From Burkholderia sp. Ac-20365 (lineage in GTDB: Bacteria; Pseudomonadota; Gammaproteobacteria; Burkholderiales; Burkholderiaceae), in the NCBI RefSeq assembly GCF_017104715.1, contig NZ_JAAGPI010000013.1, positions 62,001 to 126,000 of the forward strand: a stretch of 64,000 bases of DNA, in the 5' to 3' direction. A program made the translations under genes and the position numbers. The notes under the pieces were generated by a model. The model saw only the letters and a program-made list of their open reading frames with translations, did not search any database and had not been told where the DNA came from. Below, one piece after another: positions 36,466 through 44,223 of the stretch. Numbering within the stretch: position 1 is the stretch's first letter; every line of letters begins with the position of its first letter.

Positions 36466-37407
36466 ATGCAGACAGAAAGGACGGCGGTGATCGGCGCGGG
36501 ACGTATCGGTCGCGCGTGGGCGATCGTGTTCGCGCGCAGCGGCTTCGAAGTGACGATCCACGATGCAGCCGCGCACATGCTCGAAGGCGCGCTACCCGCG
36601 ATACGCGAGAGCGTCGAGGACCTGGCGTCATTCGATCTGCTCGATGAGCCGGTCGATACGGTCGTGGCGCGCATCACGGCATGCGAAACGCTGGCGGAGG
36701 CCGTTGCAGACGTGGATCTCGTGCAGGAGAACATCGCTGAAGTCGTCGACGCGAAGCGTGAATTGTTCGCGTAACTGGATCATCTGACGCAACCCGATGC
36801 GCTGCTCGCGAGTTCGACGTCGGGTCTGCCGGCATCGACTTTCACGGAAGGGTTGCAAGGGCGTGCTCGCTGTCTGGTTGCGCATCCGGTGAATCCGCCG
36901 TCGCTCGTGCCGCTCGTCGAGCTATGCGGTGCGCCGTGGACGTCGGCGCAGACGATGGAACGCGCGCACCGGTTCTACGAGCGGGCAGGACAGAAACCCG
37001 TCACCGTGAATCGCGAGATCTCGGGCTTTCTGCTGAACCGTCTGCAAGGCGCATTGCTCGACGAAGCGCTGAGTCTCTATGAACAGGGCTACGCAAGCGC
37101 CGCCGATCTCGACACCGTGATACGCGATGGCCTCGCGATGCGCTGGTCCTTCATGGGACCGTTCGAGACAATCGATCTGAATGCGCCGGGCGGCGTCGCG
37201 GATTACGCGTCGCGCTACGGTGGCACCTATCGCAGCATCGCGGCGACACGTGTTCCATTCGAATGGCAGGCTGCTACGCTCGACAAGGTCGATGCGGAAC
37301 GTCGCGCCGTGCTGCCGCGTGAAGATATCGAAGCGCGCAGCCGCTGGCGGGATCGCCGCCTGATGGCGCTGCTCGCGCATCGACGCGCACTGAACGACGA
37401 GGAGTGA
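36466..37407 (+). pseudogene. L-gulonate/carnitine-dehydrogenase-like 3-hydroxyacyl-CoA dehydrogenase family gene with an in-frame TAA
   Basis: The reading frame encodes an NAD-dependent dehydrogenase of the HCDH family, lambda-crystallin/carnitine dehydrogenase branch. N-terminal VIGAGRIGRAWAIVFARSGF binds NAD; HPVNPPSLVPLVELC is the typical active-site region; the C-terminal helices follow. A single TAA at 36772-36774 interrupts between ELFA and LDHLTQPDALLASSTSGLP, and the frame continues unchanged on both sides. Homologues usually read LFAELD there, so a one-base GAA to TAA change is likely. Strong ribosome site CGGAGG. Either a recent nonsense mutation, a sequencing error or read-through; two-piece function is unlikely. 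Confidence 0.85.
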
Positions 37408-37447
37408 CAGGCAGGACCGTCAACATCACGCCAACAAGGAGACAACG

Positions 37448-38350
37448 ATGCCCGAAGTACGCTTGCTTGTGGATGCGAACAATCACCTCGGCGAAGGCCC
37501 GCTGTGGGACGTGAATGAAGACCGGTTGTACTGGATCGACAGCACGGCAGCGGAGATTTACAGTTGCCACGCCGACGGCAGCGAGGTGAAGCGTTTCTTC
37601 GTGCCGCGTCATATTGGATCGATGGCGTTGCGTGAGCGGGGCGGCGCGGTCGTGGCGCTCGCCAACGGGCTGCATTTCTACGACTTCGACGCGCAGACGG
37701 TCGAGTTCATTGCCGATCCGGAAAGCGACGATCCGGAAACGCGCTTCAACGACGGGAAAGTGGACCGGCGCGGACGCTTTATCGCGGGCACGATGTCGTA
37801 TGACTTCGATCGCTACGACGCCGATCGCGGACAGCGCTCCACGCGCAGCGGCGGCCTGTACCGGCTGGACACGACGGGCGCGGTTACGCGGCTCGACTCG
37901 GGTATCAGTTGCTCGAACGGACCGTGCTGGAGCCCGGACAATCGCACGCTGTATTTCACGGACACGTACAGCAAGGAAATGTACGCGTACGACTACGACA
38001 TAGAAACGGGCGCGGCCGCTAACCGGCGCCTGTTTGCATCGGCATGCAACATGGCGGGTACGTTCGACGGTGCGTCTGTCGACGCCGAAGGCTACGTCTG
38101 GTCGGCGCTCGTATTCGGCGGACGCATCTTGCGCTTTGCGCCGGACGGCAAGCTGGACCGCATCGTCGAGTTTCCCGTGCGCAACCTGACGAGCGTGATG
38201 TTCGGCGGCCCGAAGCTCGATACGCTCTATGTGACAACGATGGGACGCCCGATGTGGGGCATTCCGCAGAAAGAGCGCGATAAGGGCGGATTGTTTGCAG
38301 TGACGGGGCTGGGTGTACGGGGTTTGCCGGAGCCGCGATTCGCCGGGTGA
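37448..38350 (+). CDS. SMP-30/gluconolactonase family lactonase
   Basis: 300-residue SMP-30/gluconolactonase-family six-bladed propeller. Key pieces: LGEGPLWDVNEDRLYWIDS (the metal-binding Glu of the GEGP motif), ETRFNDGKVDRRGRFIAGTM (metal-ligand Asn and Asp region), ISCSNGPCWSPDNRTLYFTD and GASVDAEGYVWSALVFGG. Expected to open aldono-lactones using a divalent metal. Start ATG with AAGGAGA upstream, 40 bases after the broken dehydrogenase. Last gene of the cluster; no strong terminator follows. Confidence 0.9.
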   Translation: MPEVRLLVDANNHLGEGPLWDVNEDRLYWIDSTAAEIYSCHADGSEVKRFFVPRHIGSMALRERGGAVVALANGLHFYDFDAQTVEFIADPESDDPETRFNDGKVDRRGRFIAGTMSYDFDRYDADRGQRSTRSGGLYRLDTTGAVTRLDSGISCSNGPCWSPDNRTLYFTDTYSKEMYAYDYDIETGAAANRRLFASACNMAGTFDGASVDAEGYVWSALVFGGRILRFAPDGKLDRIVEFPVRNLTSVMFGGPKLDTLYVTTMGRPMWGIPQKERDKGGLFAVTGLGVRGLPEPRFAG

Positions 38351-38517
38351 TGGGAGCCAGGGAAACTGCGCGATTTTCAAGCTTCTATCCCATCTGCTTA
38401 GCCTTGCTAAAAATGTCGGTGCGATTGCATTTTCTGAAACGTGTCTCGCCATTGAAGGCGTCAGGCGCCTATGAAACAATAAACGGAGATCACATATAGC
38501 AGGACATAGCGTGCATC

Positions 38518-39450
38518 ATGGCTCATGACCCGCAGCGCCGCCGGACTGTTCAGCATTTCGCGCTCTACGGCGCGGAAGTCGACCCATCCCTGGTCGACAT
38601 GGTGCATTACGAGCGCATTCCCCATCGTGCCGGCCGTTTCGACTTCGATATCAAGCCGCACGTCCATGATGCGCTGATCCAGGTGCTCTACGTCACCGGC
38701 GGGGGTGGCGAGACTTTCATCGACGGTAAGACCTGGGCGGTCGTTGCGCCATGCCTGATCGTCGTGCCGGCGCGCTCGGTCCACGGCTTTCACTTTCGCA
38801 GCGACATCGACGGTCACGTCATCACCGCCGCGCAGTCTGCGCTGGAATCGCTGGCGATGACGGCCGCGCCCGAGCTGCTGGAATTCATCCGTACGCCGAC
38901 GGTGCTGTCAATCGATCCCAACGCTGAGCGCGGCACGCCGCTGGACACCCTGTTTCAGTCGATTGGTCACGAAGCGGCGAACCACGAGCGCTGGCAATTC
39001 ACAGCCGGCGCAGCATTGACCATCACCCTGTTCGTCAAGATCGGGCGTCTCAGCGAGAGCGCCCGGCTTTCAGCCAGTTCCGAGCAGCGGACCATGGCAG
39101 CGCGGATCGAGCGGTTCCGCGCCCTGCTGGACCGCCATTGTCGCGAGCGCAGGCCGGTCGCCAGTTACGCCGATGAAATGGGCGTGACCACCGGCCAGCT
39201 CTCCCGTATCTGTCGTGCCACGTTCGGCGTCTCGGCAATCGAGGCAATCGATGCACGCTCGATCCACGAGGCCAAGCGGCTGCTCGGTTATTCGACGCTC
39301 AGCGTGAAGCAGATCGCGAGTGAACTCGGCTTTCAGGACGAGGCCTATTTCGGTCGCTTCTTTCGCAAGCAGACGGGACTCCGGCCAACCGAATACCGCT
39401 CTGCTGCCCGCGATCAATCGCCGCCGCCTCCAAAGGGACAAACGGGCTGA
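38518..39450 (+). CDS. AraC-family regulator (PobR-like)
   Basis: 310-residue regulator with an N-terminal cupin sensor (HVHDALIQVLYVTGGGGETF, IVVPARSVHGFHF) and a C-terminal double HTH of AraC type (SYADEMGVTTGQLSRICRAT, YSTLSVKQIASELGFQDEAY, FGRFFRKQTGLRPTEYR). The layout resembles PobR, the activator of 4-hydroxybenzoate hydroxylase. It is convergent with the P450 fusion and their 3' ends overlap by 37 bases. That enzyme is a natural candidate target, though a convergent regulator must act on a promoter 2.8 kb away. Confidence 0.88.
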   Translation: MAHDPQRRRTVQHFALYGAEVDPSLVDMVHYERIPHRAGRFDFDIKPHVHDALIQVLYVTGGGGETFIDGKTWAVVAPCLIVVPARSVHGFHFRSDIDGHVITAAQSALESLAMTAAPELLEFIRTPTVLSIDPNAERGTPLDTLFQSIGHEAANHERWQFTAGAALTITLFVKIGRLSESARLSASSEQRTMAARIERFRALLDRHCRERRPVASYADEMGVTTGQLSRICRATFGVSAIEAIDARSIHEAKRLLGYSTLSVKQIASELGFQDEAYFGRFFRKQTGLRPTEYRSAARDQSPPPPKGQTG

Positions 39451-42266
39451 CTCGACGTCGCCATCGCCGTCGGGTTGAGGCCGATAACCCCGCCCAGCTT
39501 CACGAACAGATGTTCCGGCCCGGAGTTGGTCAGGTTGTTGCCCCGCACATACTGGATCGGCCGTGCCGAGTCAAGCGCGATATAGCCAACCTTGCGCGCC
39601 AGAGCCTTCGTCGCGATCAGCGTCTCCAGCCTGGCAAGCGGCGCGCCAAGGCATTTGTGCATGCCGTTGCCGAAACCCAGGTGGCCGCTGGAATCTCGGT
39701 CGATATCGAATATTTCGCCTTCGGCAAACTTGCGGCTGTCGCGATTCGCAGCCGACAGCAGCAGTCGCACCACCGAGCCCTTGGGCAGATCAACACCCGC
39801 GACGGTGGTCGCCTCGGTGGTGATGCGGCTCACGCGCTGGACGGTACCGCGATAGCGCGCCACTTCTTCGACGAAACGTTCGGCGTCGGCGGGCGTTTCG
39901 CGGATACGTCCGAGCAGATCCGGCTGCTCGGCGAACATGCGAAAAGCGTTGGCGACAAGGATAGTCGTCGTGTCATGCCCGGCGATGAAGACGAAGGCGC
40001 ATAACTCCTTCGCTTCTTTTTCCGAAAGCAGCCCGTCCTTCCACATGCGCGCGATATGCCCGCCGATCGACTGGCTGCCGGTGAGAGCAAGCCGCTCCAT
40101 CGCCTCCTTCAGATAAGCGAAGAAAGCCTGCGCGCTCTGCTCGTCGGTGCCGGTCCCCGGCGCATTGCGTGCGAGACGGCCGAAGTAGCTAAAGGTCTCG
40201 TCCGACCAGAACTTCATCTTTTCCTCATCCTCGTTCGGCACGTCGATCATCGTGGAGATGGTCGAAATGCTGAGCGGGATCGCGAAATCGTCGACGACAT
40301 CACCGCCGCCTCTGGCGATCATCGCGTCGAGCAGGTCTTCCGCTCTTTGCGCGATCTGTTCGATAAAAGGATCGAGCGCCAGCGGCAGGAAAGACGGCTG
40401 GACGACCTTGCGCAAGCGCGAATGGTCGGGTGCATCGAACAGCGTCAGGAACGTCAGCGGCGGCGGGCTGACGACCTCGGAGGAGAACAGCTTCGGGTTG
40501 CGGATTGCCTGATAGACATCGTCGTAGCGCGAGAGGAACCAAACGTCCGAAGTCGTCGACTGGCAACGCAACACGGGCGCATGCTCGCGCATCCAGCGGT
40601 AGTGGTCGTAAGGGTCGCCTTGCGAGCCGTCATCGACCACCTTGAACGGCTCCAGGCCCTCGGGCCAGTCCAGGTCGTGAGAATAGGGCGGCAGGGTGCT
40701 GGCCGTGAACGGGCAGACCTGCGGCGCGCTCGCCGGCACAGCAGGCGGAAGAGAGCGAGACGCTGCAGCAACTGATGCCGTCTTGCCTGGCGACATGCGC
40801 TCCAGCGCCCGGCTCATCGTGGCCTTTGAATGGAGTGCATGGCGTGCAATCAGGTCCCGTACCGCGCTCAGGTCGCCCAGTTCGAAGGCGGCGACAATGT
40901 CCCGGTGCTGCTGGACGATATCGCCGACCATCTCGACCTGGTCCGTCAAGGCGCGAGCGATATGGTCCTGCACGGCGAGTTGCCGGTAGAGCGCGATCAA
41001 CTGGCTGTTCCCGGAAGCCTCGATCGTGAACATATGGAAAGCGTGATTTGCCTCAATGTAGCGTGCAACGTCGGTGAAGCGCCGCCCTGACACGAACGGC
41101 GCTGTCGCCTCGGCGAGCTGGCGGAAGGTGATCAATTGCTCGCTCGACAACCGGCCCATGGTCAGCTGGGCTGCACCCAGTTCGAGGACCATGCGCAGTT
41201 CGAAGGCTTCATCGACATCGACGGGCGCGATGCGCTCCTCGCCGGTCTGGACCACGAGGCCAGTGCCTGCAAACTTCTCGTAGTAGAAATTGCGCGGCGT
41301 CAGCCCCTCGGACGAGAGAAAGCTGCGTACCGCATCGACCATCGGCGGCGGGCCGCAGAGGTAGACATCCGCGTCGCCGCCGTTGAGCTGCGAGGCGGCG
41401 ATGTGGTGAGTCACATAGCCCTTGTTGGGATAAGCACTGTCGGAACTGGAGACGGTGCAGGCGTAGGTGAAGTTCGGCAGGCGCTGCGCGTACATGTCGA
41501 GCCGGTCGATGCCAACCAGATCCTCATCGCTGTTCACGCCCAGGATCATGTGGATCGGGTACGGACTGCCGCCGTCCTCGACGATCTGGTCCAGCATCGA
41601 GAGGAACGGCGCGAGGCCCGTGCCACCCGCCAGAAACAGCACCGGCCGCTCGATGGGGCGAAGGTAGAAGCTTCCCATCGGGCCGCGAAACTCGATTGGG
41701 TCGCCTGGTTTGGCGGTTTCGCAAAGCCAGGTCGACATCATCCCTTGACGCACGTTGCGCACAAGGAAGGACAGATGCGGCTCGGACGGCCCTGAGCTGA
41801 ACGAGTAGGAGCGTGTCTGATCGGTACCGGGCACCCGGATGTTGACATACTGCCCCGGAAGGAAGCTGAGATCCGCGCGGTTCTCGAGTTCGACCGAGAA
41901 GGCGATCGTGGTGTCTGACGCGCGTTGGCAGGCGACGATCCGCCCACTGTGAGAGGACGGACCGGTACCCGAGACATCGGAGTTCGTGGCGATCTGGATC
42001 ACACAGTCGGAACGCGGGCTCGTCTGACAGGTGAGAATCCTGCGGGCGGCTGCCTCCTCCGGGCTAAGTGCCTCTTCCACGCAGTCGCCCAGAACGTACT
42101 CGCCGGACTCGCAGACCGCCTTGCAGGTGCCGCACACACCATCGCGGCAATCGAGTGGAATATTGATTTTGGCGCGAATGGCGGCATCGGTGATGCGCTC
42201 GTTCTCCTCGCACTCGATAAAGCGGGTCACTCCGTCCTCGAAACGAAGGGTTATCTGATGGGCCAT
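39414..42266 (-). CDS. Self-contained reductase-FCD-cytochrome P450 fusion
   Basis: 950-residue three-part protein. Residues 1-95: plant-type 2Fe-2S ferredoxin with C40, C45, C48 and C80. Residues 105-335: FAD/NAD(P)H reductase of the BenC type (RSYSFSSGP 152-160, GGTGLAP 214-220, CGPPPM 304-309). Residues about 350-485: an FCD domain, normally the effector domain of GntR regulators (H411, H454, H476 at its metal positions; no HTH). Residues about 515-950: cytochrome P450 with the I-helix AGHDTT (762-767), ExxR at E801-R804 and heme loop FGNGMHKCLG with C872. It should feed NADH electrons to its own heme and hydroxylate or O-demethylate an organic, possibly aromatic, substrate. Ribosome site GGAGAC. 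The stop overlaps the AraC gene. The FCD insert is unusual. Confidence 0.92.
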   Translation of the reverse strand: MAHQITLRFEDGVTRFIECEENERITDAAIRAKINIPLDCRDGVCGTCKAVCESGEYVLGDCVEEALSPEEAAARRILTCQTSPRSDCVIQIATNSDVSGTGPSSHSGRIVACQRASDTTIAFSVELENRADLSFLPGQYVNIRVPGTDQTRSYSFSSGPSEPHLSFLVRNVRQGMMSTWLCETAKPGDPIEFRGPMGSFYLRPIERPVLFLAGGTGLAPFLSMLDQIVEDGGSPYPIHMILGVNSDEDLVGIDRLDMYAQRLPNFTYACTVSSSDSAYPNKGYVTHHIAASQLNGGDADVYLCGPPPMVDAVRSFLSSEGLTPRNFYYEKFAGTGLVVQTGEERIAPVDVDEAFELRMVLELGAAQLTMGRLSSEQLITFRQLAEATAPFVSGRRFTDVARYIEANHAFHMFTIEASGNSQLIALYRQLAVQDHIARALTDQVEMVGDIVQQHRDIVAAFELGDLSAVRDLIARHALHSKATMSRALERMSPGKTASVAAASRSLPPAVPASAPQVCPFTASTLPPYSHDLDWPEGLEPFKVVDDGSQGDPYDHYRWMREHAPVLRCQSTTSDVWFLSRYDDVYQAIRNPKLFSSEVVSPPPLTFLTLFDAPDHSRLRKVVQPSFLPLALDPFIEQIAQRAEDLLDAMIARGGGDVVDDFAIPLSISTISTMIDVPNEDEEKMKFWSDETFSYFGRLARNAPGTGTDEQSAQAFFAYLKEAMERLALTGSQSIGGHIARMWKDGLLSEKEAKELCAFVFIAGHDTTTILVANAFRMFAEQPDLLGRIRETPADAERFVEEVARYRGTVQRVSRITTEATTVAGVDLPKGSVVRLLLSAANRDSRKFAEGEIFDIDRDSSGHLGFGNGMHKCLGAPLARLETLIATKALARKVGYIALDSARPIQYVRGNNLTNSGPEHLFVKLGGVIGLNPTAMATSSQPVCPFGGGGD

Positions 42267-42608
42267 CGGGGTGTCTCCTCTAGAGCCGCGCCAACGTACC
42301 GCTTCGATGGCGATTTGTTGGGCGGGGCGAGCGCGAGGAAGCCTTGTTTCTCGCGAGCGCCAGGTGGGTTTAATGGCGCCAATTTAGAGCCTGCGCCACG
42401 TTCCCCTCAATGGACAGAGACGACGTTAACCCGGACAAAACGTGCATCGTGGTCGATGCTGGAGGAATGTGGTGATCTGGATGTCGTCGGTGTTACAACT
42501 TGGTGGTCTCTTTGTCGCCGGGCTTCGCAACCTCTGGACGAGTCGCACGAGCATGCGCATTCCTCCCGATTGCCCGACGTTTTAGCTTTGAGAAAAATTC
42601 CGACAGTG
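42267..42608. other. Divergent region between the P450 fusion and the cysS leader
   Basis: 342 bases that should contain the P450-fusion promoter reading left. No dyad or recognisable box stands out. Confidence 0.5.
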
Positions 42609-42638
42609 TTGACCTGCCCAGTCAACAGACGCTAGCAT
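42609..42638 (+). promoter_or_regulatory. Candidate sigma-70 promoter of the cysS leader
   Basis: TTGACC (42609-42614), an 18-base spacer and TAGCAT (42633-42638). Transcription would begin near 42645, a base or so from an ATG at 42646, so the leader message could be leaderless. The -35 box lies within the inverted arms TTGAC / GTCAA. Confidence 0.45.
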
Positions 42639-42723
42639 GGACCTTATGCTTAATCTCAGCCAATCCCTCTCTCTGCTGGTCGACGCATGTTGTCAGAACA
42701 TGCCAGGGGGAAGCTGCGTCTAG
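42637..42723 (+). CDS. Putative cysteine-codon leader peptide of cysS
   Basis: 28-codon frame ending in TAG, or 25 codons from the ATG at 42646. It has two adjacent Cys codons (TGT TGT, 42688-42693) and a third near the end (TGC, codon 27); the end of the product reads ACCQNMPGGSCV. There is no clear Shine-Dalgarno site; if the promoter at 42609 is right, the 42646 ATG would be at the very 5' end of the RNA. Position just before an intrinsic terminator and a cysteinyl-tRNA synthetase gene is what marks it as a leader peptide. Confidence 0.55.
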   Translation: MDLMLNLSQSLSLLVDACCQNMPGGSCV

Positions 42724-42759
42724 CGTTATCGCTACACGTCGATTCAATTGCCTTCTGGC
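42702..42759 (+). promoter_or_regulatory. Candidate antiterminator in the cysS leader
   Basis: GCCAGGGGG (42702-42710) can pair with CCTTCTGGC (42751-42759) over nine positions, two of them G-U. The right arm covers three bases of the terminator's 5' arm, so the two structures exclude each other. A ribosome stalled on the tandem Cys codons would leave the left arm free; a ribosome reaching the stop codon would cover it. Confidence 0.45.
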
Positions 42760-42794
42760 CGCCCGTTGCAAAACTGGCGGCCTTTTTGTTTTGT
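42757..42794 (+). terminator. Intrinsic terminator in the cysS leader
   Basis: 7-bp GC stem GGCCGCC / GGCGGCC with a 12-base loop, followed at once by TTTTTGTTTTGT. It ends about 30 bases before the cysS start codon, so it must be bypassed for cysS expression. Confidence 0.8.
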
Positions 42795-42822
42795 CCCAAT
42801 ACTTTCCGGACAGAGAAACGCA

Positions 42823-44223
42823 ATGCCGCTCGCGCTATATGACACCTGGTCGCGCACCGTGCGCCCGTTCGAATCTATCCAACCCGGCAAGGTCGGCATG
42901 TATTGCTGCGGCCCCACGGTCTATGACTATGCCCATATCGGCAATCTGAGAACCTACGTGTTCGAGGACACGCTGCGTCGTGTGCTAATGCGCAACGGCT
43001 ATGACGTTCGGCATGTGGTCAATATCACCGACGTCGGCCATCTGACTTCGGATGCTGACGAAGGCGAGGACAAGATGGAAAAGGGCAGCCGACGGGCCGG
43101 AGAGTCGGCGTGGACGATTGCGCGGCGCTACACCGAAGCCCTCGTCGCAGAGTGGCGGGCGCTTAACCTTCTGGAGCCGACGGTGTGGTGCCGCGCGACG
43201 GATCACATTGCTGAACAGATTGCGTTCATCGGCGAACTGGAACGCGCGGGCTACGTGTATCGAACCGATGACGGTCTATATTTCGACACGAGCAAGCAGG
43301 ACGACTACGGCTTCCTGGCCCGGCTCGATCGAGGCGGCCTTCAGGCAGGCAAGCGCGTCGCCGTGGGCAGCAAGAGGAACATCACGGATTTTGCGTTATG
43401 GAAGTTCAGTCCGGCTGGCATTACGCGTCAGATGGAATGGGATAGCCCATGGGGACGCGGATTTCCGGGCTGGCATATCGAGTGCTCGGCCATGTCGGCC
43501 AGGTACCTCGGCAACTGGTTCGATCTTCATTGCGGTGGCGAAGACCATATTGCGGTACATCACAGCAATGAGATTGCACAGACGCAGGCCGCCCACGGCA
43601 CGAGGCTGGCGAACTTCTGGATGCACGGTCACTTTCTGACGCTCGATGCCAACGCAAAGATGTCCAAGTCGGGCGGCGACTTCATTCGTCTCCAGACCTT
43701 GCAGGGCAGGAATATCGATCCCGTCGCGTACCGGTACCTGTGCATGACCGCACATTACCGAAGCGAGCTTCGTTTCAGTTGGGCATCGCTCGATGCCGCG
43801 CAGACCGCCTTGAACCGGCTGCGGCATCTGTATTTCGGCTGGCCAGACGGTGGTTGCGTCGATGCAGACTTTGCCGCGCGCTTTGATGTGGAAGTGAACG
43901 ATGATCTGAATCTGCCTCGGGCGCTGGCCGTGCTTTGGGAACTCGTCAAGAGCCCTCTGCCGCCGGCGACCTTGCGAGCGACCGTGGACAGCTTTGATTC
44001 GGTGCTGGGTTTGAGGCTTCGCGACTGGAAACCGTTGGAGTCCGACATTCCCGAGGACATCCGCACGTTGCTTGGCGAGCGCGAGCAGGCCAGAGCGGAA
44101 AAGGACTGGGCAAGATCTGATGAGATACGGGATATGTTAAGTGCGCGAGGCTGGAGAGTTGAGGATGGTAAAGAGGGGCAACGTCTTATTGGAACTCGAC
44201 AGATATCGGGCGTAGGTTATTGA
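42823..44223 (+). CDS. cysS: Cysteinyl-tRNA synthetase
   Basis: 466-residue class I aminoacyl-tRNA synthetase, full family length. CCGPTVYDYAHIGNLRTYVF holds a zinc-ligand Cys and the HIGH-type HIGN motif; WHIECSAMSARYLG, HCGGEDHIAVHHSNEIAQ and AKMSKSGGDFI (KMSKS) complete the catalytic set, and a helical anticodon-binding region ends the protein. It attaches Cys to tRNA-Cys. It stands alone among accessory genes and may be a second genomic copy; this cannot be checked here. Expression is probably set by the upstream attenuator. Confidence 0.95.
   Translation: MPLALYDTWSRTVRPFESIQPGKVGMYCCGPTVYDYAHIGNLRTYVFEDTLRRVLMRNGYDVRHVVNITDVGHLTSDADEGEDKMEKGSRRAGESAWTIARRYTEALVAEWRALNLLEPTVWCRATDHIAEQIAFIGELERAGYVYRTDDGLYFDTSKQDDYGFLARLDRGGLQAGKRVAVGSKRNITDFALWKFSPAGITRQMEWDSPWGRGFPGWHIECSAMSARYLGNWFDLHCGGEDHIAVHHSNEIAQTQAAHGTRLANFWMHGHFLTLDANAKMSKSGGDFIRLQTLQGRNIDPVAYRYLCMTAHYRSELRFSWASLDAAQTALNRLRHLYFGWPDGGCVDADFAARFDVEVNDDLNLPRALAVLWELVKSPLPPATLRATVDSFDSVLGLRLRDWKPLESDIPEDIRTLLGEREQARAEKDWARSDEIRDMLSARGWRVEDGKEGQRLIGTRQISGVGY

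Noticed and set aside
36853..37407. Separate downstream gene starting at TTG within the dehydrogenase
   Set aside because: Same frame as the upstream part and contains only the second half of one family; best explained by a single broken gene.
38349..38394. Terminator after the SMP-30 gene
   Set aside because: GATGGGA / TCCCATC has a 32-base loop and no T-run; too weak to list.
42637..42723. CruR-type copper riboregulator peptide
   Set aside because: Cys spacing here is CC then a distant C, not CxxxCxC, and the downstream gene is cysS, not a copper gene.
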